Assembly: GCA_035906055.1 (NCBI GenBank)
Contig: JAMIFV010000067.1
Coordinates: 1-16,818 of the forward strand
DNA from: JAMIFV01 sp035906055
GTDB taxonomy: Bacteria; Pseudomonadota; Alphaproteobacteria; Rickettsiales; JABCZZ01
Direction: 5' to 3'
Length of the DNA stretch: 16,818 nt
The notes under the pieces are model-generated. The model did no database searches. It was not told where the DNA came from and saw only the letters and a list, made by a program, of their open reading frames with translations. The position numbers and the translations under genes were made by a program. Positions 1-6,194 of the stretch are shown in pieces; the stretch's first letter is position 1, and the number at the start of each line of letters is the position of its first letter.

Positions 1-114
1 GTGTCCCGATGCTCGCCAGCGATGCAGGCAATACGTGCATTTGTACGATTGAAGGCCGCGTTTCAGACCATTCTTTTTAGTCGAACTCCGGTGGCACTTA
101 GGACAGTTTTTGAT
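1..114 (-). pseudogene. Zinc-ribbon transposase N-terminal fragment, truncated by window edge
   Basis: Read on the minus strand, the frame from 114 to 1 encodes a compact zinc ribbon: CPKC, then KKNGLKRGLQSYKC, then CLHRW, giving two CxxC pairs about 18 residues apart. Such ribbons with a KNGxxRGxQxYxC core are typical of the N-termini of bacterial insertion-sequence transposases (IS1 InsA-like, IS1595-like and related). The frame runs off the window at base 1, so the family cannot be fixed. It is closed upstream by a TGA at 117-115, and no ATG, GTG or TTG lies between that stop and the first cysteine. The gene therefore either starts unusually, needs a frameshift (an ATG at 118-116 is in another frame, just before a run of five A), or is decayed. 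Family identity is inference; the ribbon is read directly. Confidence 0.6.
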
Positions 115-187
115 TCATTTCGTTTCAAACCATAGGTTAAAAGCATGATTCTAATACAATATATATCAAAAACAGCCCCCCATTTCT
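115..187. other. AT-rich spacer between the IS fragment and the plsC stop
   Basis: These 73 bases hold no gene. They are AT-rich (for example the ATATATAT run near 160-167) compared with the GC-richer coding DNA beyond. On the minus strand the stretch starting near 182 begins GGGGGCTGTTTTTG, which could be the outer end of the insertion sequence whose ribbon lies at 1-114, but no second end is in view to test it. No convincing terminator for the plsC operon is visible. Confidence 0.3.
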
Positions 188-880
188 TTAATTATGCCTA
201 CCTTTAATGGTGTCCTCCAATGCTTTGAGGAAATCGCGGCTTTTCAGGCCGGGCATTATCGGCGGCAAGAATTCTATGGTTATCCTGCCCGGTTTTTTGG
301 TGAAAGCATTGCGCGACCAGAACCGGCCTGAGTTGAGCGCCACCGGCACTACCGGCACATCCAGATGCTGGTAAAGCGCCGCCACGCCGGGGTGGAACAC
401 GGAAGGAGCGCCGGGCGTAATGCGCGTGCCTTCAGGGAAAATAACGATCTGGCTTTTCTCCGCGATCCTTGAGCTGGCCTGCCTGAGCATTTTCTTCACC
501 GCAGCGCCGCCGGATTTACGGTCGATATAAATGCTCTTGAGGAACAAAAGATACCAGCCGAACACGGGCAGGTAGATAAGTTCTTTCTTAAGTACATAGT
601 TGGGGCGTGGCACCAGCATCCAGAATATCACCGTGTCCCACGCGGACTGGTGTTTGGAAGCGATGAGGGCGGCACCTTGCGGAATATGTTCCCTGCCTTT
701 TACTTCGTAGGTGATGCCGCAGAATATTTTTAATAAGAACAGCGTGGTGCCCGCCCAGATGCGCGACACCGGAAAAGCAAGGCGCGGGCAGATAAGCACG
801 AACGGCAGGGCGCTGAGGCCGAGAACCGCTATCAGCAGCCAGAAGCTGATGTTAAATAATGCCGAGCGTATGAAAGTCAT
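188..880 (-). CDS. plsC: 1-acyl-sn-glycerol-3-phosphate acyltransferase (PlsC family)
   Basis: Predicted inner-membrane acyltransferase that transfers an acyl group to the sn-2 position of lysophosphatidic acid to make phosphatidic acid, the precursor of membrane phospholipids. The 230-residue length fits the family. A hydrophobic N-terminal segment (about 9-32) anchors it. The catalytic HX4D motif is present (His77 to Asp82 in KHQSAWD), as are a basic motif near KKELIYLPVFGW (98-109), FPEGTR (148-153) and VPVVPVALNSG (175-185). The ATG lies one base after the stop of the ydcF-like gene, with an AAGAAGGT ribosome binding site inside that gene, so translation is probably coupled. It is the last gene of the minus-strand operon. 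A PlsC paralogue with a different acceptor is possible, because many alphaproteobacteria carry several. Confidence 0.93.
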   Translation of the reverse strand: MTFIRSALFNISFWLLIAVLGLSALPFVLICPRLAFPVSRIWAGTTLFLLKIFCGITYEVKGREHIPQGAALIASKHQSAWDTVIFWMLVPRPNYVLKKELIYLPVFGWYLLFLKSIYIDRKSGGAAVKKMLRQASSRIAEKSQIVIFPEGTRITPGAPSVFHPGVAALYQHLDVPVVPVALNSGRFWSRNAFTKKPGRITIEFLPPIMPGLKSRDFLKALEDTIKGRHN

Positions 881-881
881 G

Positions 882-1490
882 TTAACCTTCTTTGAGGATA
901 CCTATCTTGTGCGCTGCATAGCTTATGAGGAATTTATGGTATTCCGACACGGTAAGAAGCAGGGCGGATTCGGTGATCCACCATTGACCGGAAAACTCTG
1001 CTGGGAATACAGGCTCAGGGAATATGGTGACGTCCGGCAGGGACTGCTGCATTTCCAGCATGCTGCGCGGCATGTGGTAGTTGCCGGTGACGAGGCGGAA
1101 GCTCCTTATATGGTTCTGTTTTACCCATGCGCTGGTTTCTTCCGCGTTCTGGAAGGTGCTGCGCGCATTATGGCCCAGCTCCACTTTATCCAGGGGAATC
1201 CTGTCGGCAATCGGCGCTATTTCCTTCTGCCTGAGCAGTGCGCTCAGTTCCACACTCGCTTCTACGCCTGAAACGAACAGGCGGGGAGCCTTGCCTTCCA
1301 CCAGCAGTGAAAAGCCTTTCTCAAGCCTGCCAGCGCCGCCGGTCAGCACCACTATGGCGTCGGTCTGCACGTTGAGCTTTGAAGGCTGGGTGGGAAAACC
1401 GCAGACAAACCACACCAGCCCCGCAAACCAAACGAGTGCAAAGAAAAGCACGGTATAAATAATATGCTTCAGGAATGACAGCATCGACAC
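882..1490 (-). CDS. YdcF-like DUF218 membrane-anchored protein
   Basis: This 202-residue protein belongs to the DUF218/YdcF group, whose members (E. coli YdcF, SanA, ElyC) are linked to envelope integrity but mostly have no proven biochemical activity. One N-terminal membrane segment (about 9-31) is followed by a Rossmann-like domain. The family blocks are DAIVVLTGGAGR (44-55), LFVSG (71-75), the polar ARSTFQNA (109-116) and VTGNYHMPRS (134-143). The chosen start is a GTG at 1490; an in-frame ATG at 1484 is equally possible and removes only two residues. It starts three bases after the stop of the phosphatase gene and is followed after one base by plsC. Envelope function is inferred from family and neighbours. 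Confidence 0.85.
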   Translation of the reverse strand: MSMLSFLKHIIYTVLFFALVWFAGLVWFVCGFPTQPSKLNVQTDAIVVLTGGAGRLEKGFSLLVEGKAPRLFVSGVEASVELSALLRQKEIAPIADRIPLDKVELGHNARSTFQNAEETSAWVKQNHIRSFRLVTGNYHMPRSMLEMQQSLPDVTIFPEPVFPAEFSGQWWITESALLLTVSEYHKFLISYAAHKIGILKEG

Positions 1491-1493
1491 CGT

Positions 1494-2039
1494 TCAAACT
1501 GAGGTTATCTTGATCGCTGCGTCCAGTATATCGTCACAGAACGTTACAGGATAGAGGTTTTCTGTAAGTAGTCCGCGCGTGATATTGCCTTTGCCCGTGT
1601 TCACCAGATAGCGCATGCAACCGGCGCTGTGCGCGGCCTGCATGTCGGTAATCGCATCGCCGATCATGGCGGTGCCGGCGGCATCGGCACCATACTGCTC
1701 CAGCGCTTCGAGCAACATGCCGGGATTGGGTTTGCGGCGGGCGGTAGGGGAGTCCGGGTGGTCGAGGCAGGCAAATATCCCGGCTATCTCACCGCCTTTT
1801 GTTTTTACCGTGTCGATCATATACTGATGTATCTCGTCGAGCTGCGCCAGTGTTATGCGTCCGCGCGCCACAACAGACTGATTGGTAATTACCACGCAGG
1901 TGTAGCCATGTTTTTTAAACAGCGCGAATGCTTCAAGCGCGCGCGGATAGATGTTGAGTTCGGCGGGGGATTCGACATAGCCGTCCTCCACTTCTTCATT
2001 GATGACGCCGTCGCGGTCGATAAGCACTAATCTGGTCAT
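1494..2039 (-). CDS. gmhB: HAD-IIIA phosphatase, GmhB-like (heptose bisphosphate phosphatase family)
   Basis: A cytoplasmic HAD phosphatase of 181 residues, most like D-glycero-D-manno-heptose 1,7-bisphosphate 7-phosphatase, which acts in making ADP-heptose for the lipopolysaccharide core. Visible HAD motifs are IDRDGVIN (Asp8 nucleophile, Asp10 acid/base), ITNQS (51-55), the lysine in RRKPNPG (Lys103) and IGDAITDMQ (Asp128, Asp132). Classical GmhB has a four-ligand zinc loop (CxH plus CxC) just before the KP motif; here only Cys91 and His94 remain and the CxC part is missing, so substrate assignment is less certain. The ATG at 2039 was chosen over an upstream one at 2132 because it overlaps the ftsX stop as ATGA and places the HAD motif at the N-terminus as in the family. 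A related sugar- or histidinol-phosphatase is the alternative. Confidence 0.8.
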   Translation of the reverse strand: MTRLVLIDRDGVINEEVEDGYVESPAELNIYPRALEAFALFKKHGYTCVVITNQSVVARGRITLAQLDEIHQYMIDTVKTKGGEIAGIFACLDHPDSPTARRKPNPGMLLEALEQYGADAAGTAMIGDAITDMQAAHSAGCMRYLVNTGKGNITRGLLTENLYPVTFCDDILDAAIKITSV

Positions 2040-2968
2040 GGAATGCGCAGTAGCGAAGCAAGCACGGAGATGCGCGTGAATATGAGCGCGATGAAGCTCA
2101 TGACGAAGGGTAGCAGGAACAGGATGCCCCAATGCGTGAAGTTCATGGCGAATTCTGGGAACAACGGCGATTTTATGCTCGCCGCCATGACGTGCAGTAT
2201 AATGAGTGTGCCCGCCGCCAGGCCGCTGCCGACGAAGGCACCTTTCAGCGTGAGCAGTGCGGCGTGCTGCTGGAACTGCTCGGCGATATAGACATCATAG
2301 GCACCGAGCCTGTGCAGAAGTGCCACCGTGCCGCGATGGATCTTGAGCGACATCTTGCTGGCGAACACCACTACTGCGGCGGCACTGCTCATGATGAGCA
2401 GCGACACGGCAAACAGCATAAGCTGGATCTTTTCCACGAAATTGGAGAACTGGTTCGCCCATTCCTTGTGGTCGTTGAGTTTGCTGTCGGGAGCTATTTC
2501 CTTCAGTCTGCTTTCGATGCTGCCGTCATCCCTGAACAACTCCTTATCCGTCTCCACTTCGATGATGGTGGGGATCGGAAGGCTGTCGAGGCCTGCGTTC
2601 TTGCCCAGCCACGGTTCCACCAGCTTGGAGATGCGGTTGTAATCCATCAGTTCTGCTTTGGTAACGCCGGGAGTGTCGCGCAGGGCTTTGAGCACTTTGT
2701 CGGCGGCATCGTTTTTCTTGTCCGGCGTATCGCCTTTCTGGGCGGGCCTGGCAGGAATATGCACGGAAAAGCTGTTGTCCTGAATGGCGCTGCTCACGCT
2801 GATCGTGCGGTTGAGCGTGATGCCGCCTGCAAGCGTGAGCGCTGCGAGATATACCATAAGCGCGATGATCCACGGCAGGAACCTGCCGGACTCGTCACGC
2901 GATAAAGCAAAATCCGGCCTGAACCCGTCTAGCGCCCACAGGCTTTCTATACGGGAAAGCAGGCTCAT
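2036..2968 (-). CDS. ftsX: Cell division ABC-type membrane protein FtsX
   Basis: A 310-residue inner-membrane protein of the FtsX family, which with the ATPase FtsE regulates peptidoglycan hydrolases at the division site. The layout is a short cytoplasmic N-terminus, a first membrane helix (about 33-52), a large periplasmic loop (about 55-175, the extracytoplasmic domain) and then three helices (about 180-205, 233-260 and 282-303). The GAYDVYIAEQFQQHA segment between helices two and three matches the conserved FtsX cytoplasmic loop. Its ATG overlaps the grpE stop (ATGA, 2968-2965) and its stop overlaps the gmhB start. The gene normally upstream, ftsE, is not here; grpE occupies that place, so the ATPase must be encoded elsewhere or be absent. 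Confidence 0.88.
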   Translation of the reverse strand: MSLLSRIESLWALDGFRPDFALSRDESGRFLPWIIALMVYLAALTLAGGITLNRTISVSSAIQDNSFSVHIPARPAQKGDTPDKKNDAADKVLKALRDTPGVTKAELMDYNRISKLVEPWLGKNAGLDSLPIPTIIEVETDKELFRDDGSIESRLKEIAPDSKLNDHKEWANQFSNFVEKIQLMLFAVSLLIMSSAAAVVVFASKMSLKIHRGTVALLHRLGAYDVYIAEQFQQHAALLTLKGAFVGSGLAAGTLIILHVMAASIKSPLFPEFAMNFTHWGILFLLPFVMSFIALIFTRISVLASLLRIP

Positions 2969-3561
2969 GCGCTGGTATCAACTTTTGGGGTGGAGGCCTG
3001 CGTGGTGACTGTCACCATTGCGGGCTTGAGCAGCCTGTCATGCAGGGAGTAACCGGCCTGCAACACCTGTAGCACGGTTCCGGGCGGGTGCTCGGCGCTT
3101 TCCACCTGCGCCACAGCCTGATGCGTGTTGTGATCGAATTTTTCACCTACGGGATTGATGCGCTTGATGCCGTGGCGTTCAAAGATACTGAGCAGTTCCT
3201 GCAGCGTCATGTCGAGCCCGTCACCTACCTGCTTGAGCATTTCGTTGCTGCTGCGTGCTTCGCTGGTCACGCTTGCTGCGGCGCGGGAGAAGGTGTCAAC
3301 CAGCGCCACCATGTCGCGCGCGAATTTGCTGATGGCGAATCTGGACATGTCATCATTGTCGCGGCGGGCGCGGGTGCGCACGTTTTCCGTTTCGGCAACG
3401 GCGCGCAGATAGAGGTCTTTCAGGCGGGCGATTTCTTCGTCTTTCGCACGCAGGAGGTCGGCTTCACCGGCAGGCGATTGTTCCCCCGGTGCAGAGGGAT
3501 CATTGGCGTTAGCGGTGGCGGGGCCGGATTCATCCAGAGGGTCAGAAGCAGCTTCGTTCAT
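2965..3561 (-). CDS. grpE: Nucleotide exchange factor GrpE
   Basis: Co-chaperone that drives ADP release from DnaK during protein folding and the heat-shock response. The protein is 198 residues, usual for GrpE. A disordered acidic N-terminus (1-35) leads into the long dimerising coiled coil (about 36-85, including LYLRAVAETENVRTRARRD), then the four-helix region and the beta domain near the end, with the signature around GEKFDHNTHQAV, PGTVLQVLQAGY and RLLKPAMVTV. The ATG at 3561 has GGA a few bases upstream. It is the first gene of the minus-strand operon and is divergent from rph, a place often held by hrcA-grpE in alphaproteobacteria; hrcA is not in the window. A heat-shock-type promoter candidate lies upstream. 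Confidence 0.95.
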   Translation of the reverse strand: MNEAASDPLDESGPATANANDPSAPGEQSPAGEADLLRAKDEEIARLKDLYLRAVAETENVRTRARRDNDDMSRFAISKFARDMVALVDTFSRAAASVTSEARSSNEMLKQVGDGLDMTLQELLSIFERHGIKRINPVGEKFDHNTHQAVAQVESAEHPPGTVLQVLQAGYSLHDRLLKPAMVTVTTQASTPKVDTSA

Positions 3562-3599
3562 ACGGTTCCATCTCTATACAAAAAACATTACGTCCGTGT

Positions 3600-3627
3600 A
3601 CATAATACCCATCTGCATAAATACAAG
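3600..3627 (-). promoter_or_regulatory. Candidate heat-shock (RpoH) promoter of grpE
   Basis: On the minus strand CTTG (3627-3624) is followed after exactly 17 bases by ATTATGT (3606-3600). This approximates the alphaproteobacterial RpoH pattern CTTG-N17-CYTATnT, with the initial C not matched. It lies about 40 bases before the grpE start, and grpE is a classic heat-shock gene. The region is AT-rich, so chance similarity is possible. Confidence 0.4.
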
Positions 3628-3758
3628 AGCATTATTGTAAAATATATATTTTTCTAATGCTGTCCTGTTACAAATCCTGCCGGTGTTGCAAACTTCTTGC
3701 ACGCAAAAGCCAAATATGAAAAGAAGCTTCCAATCAGGGAATTACTTAGGAAATCATC

Positions 3759-4475
3759 ATGTCACGTTCTTCAGGCCGTTCACCCGACGCTTTGCGCCCG
3801 GTTACTCTTAGCGCCGGTGCCAGCCGCTATGCGGAAGGCTCCTGCCTTGTGCAGTTTGGTTTTACCCGCGTGTTCTGCACCGCTTCGGTAGACAGTTCCG
3901 TGCCGCCGTTCCTGCGCAATACCGGCAAGGGCTGGGTGACTGCCGAATATGGCATGTTGCCGCGTTCCACCCACACGCGCTCCGCGCGCGAAGCTGCCAA
4001 GGGCAAGCAGTCCGGCAGGACGCAGGAAATTCAGCGCCTTATTGGGCGGGCGCTGCGTTCCTGCATTGACCTGCAGGCGCTTGGCGAACGCCAGATCACC
4101 ATCGATTGCGACGTGCTGGAAGCCGATGGCGGCACACGCACCGCTGCTATAACCGGCGGATTCGTTGCGCTTTCGCAGGCCGTGCGCAAACTCCAGAAAG
4201 AAGGGCTGATAAAACAGAACCCCATCCACAGCAGCGTGGCGGCCATATCCTGCGGTATCGTGGGCGGCGTGCCCATGCTTGACCTTGAATATACCGAGGA
4301 CAGCGGCGCGGAAGTAGATGCTAATTTTGTGATGACCAGCGACGGCAAGCTCGTGGAGATACAGGGCACAGCGGAAGATAAGCCTTTTACGGAAGAATCC
4401 TTCCATGTGCTGATGGCGCTGGCCAAGAAAGGCATCACTGAACTTAGCCAGTTACAAAAGAAAGCATTGGCCTGA
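3759..4475 (+). CDS. rph: Ribonuclease PH
   Basis: A 238-residue phosphorolytic 3'-5' exoribonuclease that trims the 3' ends of tRNA precursors, releasing nucleoside diphosphates, and works as a hexameric ring. The entire chain follows the RNase PH pattern: the N-terminal RSSGRSPDALRPVTL, the family-specific GWVTAEYGMLPRSTHTR (about 59-75), the REA-KGKQSGRTQEIQRLIGRALR block (about 77-100) that includes phosphate-contacting arginines, and the second half with TIDCDVLEADGGTRTAAITG and AAISCGIVGG. The ATG at 3759 has an AGGAAA site about six bases upstream. The stop overlaps the rdgB start (TGATG). The rph-rdgB pair is common in alphaproteobacteria and other bacteria. Confidence 0.97.
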   Translation: MSRSSGRSPDALRPVTLSAGASRYAEGSCLVQFGFTRVFCTASVDSSVPPFLRNTGKGWVTAEYGMLPRSTHTRSAREAAKGKQSGRTQEIQRLIGRALRSCIDLQALGERQITIDCDVLEADGGTRTAAITGGFVALSQAVRKLQKEGLIKQNPIHSSVAAISCGIVGGVPMLDLEYTEDSGAEVDANFVMTSDGKLVEIQGTAEDKPFTEESFHVLMALAKKGITELSQLQKKALA

Positions 4476-5092
4476 TGCACATTTCCAAGCTGGTCATTGC
4501 CAGCCATAATAAAGGCAAAGTGAAAGAGATCGGGGAACTGCTGGCTCCTTACTCGGTCGAAGTTATTTCCGCCGCCGCGTTGAACCTGCCCGAACCGGCA
4601 GAGACCGGCACTACGTTCATAGCCAATGCGGCGATAAAATCAGAAAGCGCTGCTAAACTCTCCGGCATGTGGGCGTTGTCGGACGATTCCGGCTTGTGCG
4701 TGCGGGGCTTAGACGACGCTCCGGGGGTTTATTCCGCCGACTGGGCCGGGCCGGGCAAGGATTTTACCCCAGCCATGCAGCGCATCCATGACGAGTTAAA
4801 AACCAAAGGCATCAACCCGCAGGGCGCGGAAGCGTATTTCGTCTGTGTGCTTTCGCTTACCGCGCCGGATATGCGCACTATTTCGTTTGAGGGACGGGTG
4901 GAAGGCACGCTTGCCTTCCCGCCGCGAGGGGGCAAGGGCTTTGGCTACGACCCCATTTATATCCCAAACGGCTACATGATGACGTTTGCGGAAATGGAGC
5001 CTGCCGCCAAGCACGAGATGAGCCACCGCGCACGCGCATTCGCCAGGCTGATGGATTATATAAAAACCGTGCAGGTGAAGGAGGCGATGTGA
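4475..5092 (+). CDS. rdgB: dITP/XTP pyrophosphatase (RdgB/HAM1 family)
   Basis: House-cleaning nucleotidase that hydrolyses non-canonical purine nucleotides (dITP, ITP, XTP) to monophosphate and pyrophosphate so that they are not built into DNA or RNA. At 205 residues it has the full family set: SHNKGKV (10-16) for the nucleotide, ALSDDSGLCV (67-76) with metal-binding acidic residues, LDDAPGVYSADWAG, the PRGGKGFGYDPIY block (150-162) that recognises the base, and KHEMSHRARA (179-188). It begins inside the rph stop (TGATG) and ends overlapping the GTG start of the next gene, so the three genes are probably translated in a coupled manner. Confidence 0.96.
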   Translation: MHISKLVIASHNKGKVKEIGELLAPYSVEVISAAALNLPEPAETGTTFIANAAIKSESAAKLSGMWALSDDSGLCVRGLDDAPGVYSADWAGPGKDFTPAMQRIHDELKTKGINPQGAEAYFVCVLSLTAPDMRTISFEGRVEGTLAFPPRGGKGFGYDPIYIPNGYMMTFAEMEPAAKHEMSHRARAFARLMDYIKTVQVKEAM

Positions 5093-5634
5093 AGCTGTTG
5101 GCGTTCGCGGCGTCCCATCGCAGGGAATCCATCAACCGCAGGCTCGCGCGCCTCGCTGCCGATATGGCCCAAGGGCAGGGGGCAACGGTTGCGTTCGCGG
5201 AATACGGAGAGTTTGACTCACCTATCTATGACGATGAGCTGTACGACGAGAACGCCATTCCCGATTCAGTGAACAGATTCATAGAAAAATTAGATGGCGC
5301 GAAGGGCATTATTCTCGCGTCGCCGGAATATAACTGGTCGTTTCCGGGGTCGCTCAAAAACCTTATCGACTGGGCGTCGGTGAAGAAGCCTAACCCGTTG
5401 CAGGATAAAAGCGTGCTTCTGCTTTCTGCTTCGCCTTCGCTGCGCGGCGGGGCGGAAGGGCTGGTGCAGCTGCGCACGCCGCTTTCGGCACTGGGCGCTT
5501 TTGTATTTCCCAAAATGTTTCATCTCGCGAAAGCCGATACGTTGATGCAAGATGGTGGCATCGCTGACGAACGCGTAAAAGGCGACCTGCAAACGCTGGT
5601 GCGGAACTTCGTTAATTTTACGCAAAAGCTTTAG
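5089..5634 (+). CDS. NADPH-dependent FMN reductase (flavodoxin-like fold)
   Basis: A 181-residue protein of the NADPH-dependent FMN reductase family (like ChrR, AzoR-type or SsuE enzymes), soluble and likely to reduce flavin or quinone-like substrates. Visible family features are the N-terminal beta strand and phosphate-binding loop SHRRESINRRLA (9-20), the flavin-contacting PEYNWSFPGSLKNLIDWAS (about 79-97), and SASPSLRGGAEGL (about 114-126). The start is GTG at 5089, overlapping the rdgB stop as GTGA, with GAAGGAG about six bases upstream. In many alphaproteobacteria hemW follows rdgB; here this reductase takes that place. Physiological substrate unknown; quinone or azo reduction is possible. 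Confidence 0.85.
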   Translation: MKLLAFAASHRRESINRRLARLAADMAQGQGATVAFAEYGEFDSPIYDDELYDENAIPDSVNRFIEKLDGAKGIILASPEYNWSFPGSLKNLIDWASVKKPNPLQDKSVLLLSASPSLRGGAEGLVQLRTPLSALGAFVFPKMFHLAKADTLMQDGGIADERVKGDLQTLVRNFVNFTQKL

Positions 5635-5667
5635 GATAAACGCAAGTAGCCGGTTTTCATTAAATTG

Positions 5668-5705
5668 TTGTGGCGGCAGATAAAAAAACTATTATTATCC
5701 TGCCG
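5668..5705 (+). promoter_or_regulatory. Promoter with overlapping inverted repeat before the MarR-type regulator
   Basis: TTGTGG (5668-5673) and TATTAT (5690-5695) are separated by 16 bases and form a plausible -35/-10 pair. The inverted repeat CGGCAG-ATAA (5674-5683) and TTAT-C-CTGCCG (5695-5705) abuts the -35 and covers the end of the -10, the classic position for a repressor operator. Binding by the downstream regulator is inferred, not shown. Confidence 0.45.
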
Positions 5706-5728
5706 TAGCTTACCATAATGAGGATACT

Positions 5729-6190
5729 GTGAAAGCCATCTACATCGAATCCATTCTTCTGATCGAGCGTCTGCACCGTCGTTTTCTTGACGTGATTAAA
5801 ACCGAACTCGATCGCCTCAAAATCGAGGACATCAATAACGTACAGACGCTGATCCTGTATAATATCAACAACGAGCAGCTTACCATTGGTGAGCTTACCA
5901 ACAGGGGCTATTACCTCGGCTCCAACGTATCCTATAACGTCAATCAGCTCGTGGAATCGGGTTTCCTTATAAAGGAACGCTCCCCGCACGATAAACGCTC
6001 CACACGCGTGAAGCTTTCGGAAAAAGGCCTGGCCCTCTGCGCCAAGATCGACGAACTCTACCAGCGCAATGTGAACGCGCTGCAACAGGGCAAGCCGGAC
6101 GGCAACAGCCTCGCCACGATGAACACCACGTTGCAGCAGCTTGAGCAGTTCTGGTCGCATTACATCAATAACATCCACAAAGTGGCGTGA
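5729..6190 (+). CDS. ldtR: MarR-family transcriptional regulator, LdtR-like
   Basis: A 153-residue winged helix-turn-helix DNA-binding protein. The opening IYIESILLIERLHRRFLDVI, the wHTH core with NRGYYLGSNVSYNVNQLVE (about 66-84) and the wing KERSPHDKRSTRVKLSEKG (about 90-108) closely resemble the alphaproteobacterial LdtR group, known from Liberibacter and rhizobia as regulators of L,D-transpeptidases and stress tolerance. No L,D-transpeptidase gene is in this window, so any such targets are elsewhere. The start is GTG at 5729 with GAGGA a few bases upstream; the ATG at 5718 is out of frame and stops at once. The promoter upstream carries an inverted repeat placed for autoregulation. It sits four bases before the most likely TAXI gene start, suggesting one transcript. 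Confidence 0.78.
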   Translation: MKAIYIESILLIERLHRRFLDVIKTELDRLKIEDINNVQTLILYNINNEQLTIGELTNRGYYLGSNVSYNVNQLVESGFLIKERSPHDKRSTRVKLSEKGLALCAKIDELYQRNVNALQQGKPDGNSLATMNTTLQQLEQFWSHYINNIHKVA

Positions 6191-6194
6191 TTTT

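Noticed and set aside
711..1271. Plus-strand open frame (186 codons) opposite plsC and the ydcF-like gene
   Set aside because: It straddles two well-supported minus-strand genes and its product shows no family pattern.
2040..2132. Upstream extension of the GmhB-like gene to 2132
   Set aside because: The extra 31 residues are His/Arg-rich antisense-like sequence inside ftsX, and the HAD motif I should lie at the N-terminus.
2132..2905. Plus-strand open frame (257 codons) opposite ftsX
   Set aside because: It lies inside a convincing FtsX with overlapping start and stop junctions; the product is His/Ala/Glu-rich shadow translation.
3691..3725. Possible rph promoter around TTGCAC (3697-3702) and TATGAA (3715-3720)
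   Set aside because: The spacing is only 12 bases and no better pair was found, so no rph promoter is annotated.
6141..6194. TTG start at 6141 for the TAXI gene
   Set aside because: It would place 18 polar residues before the signal peptide and lie deep in the regulator gene; GTG at 6195 gives a normal signal peptide.
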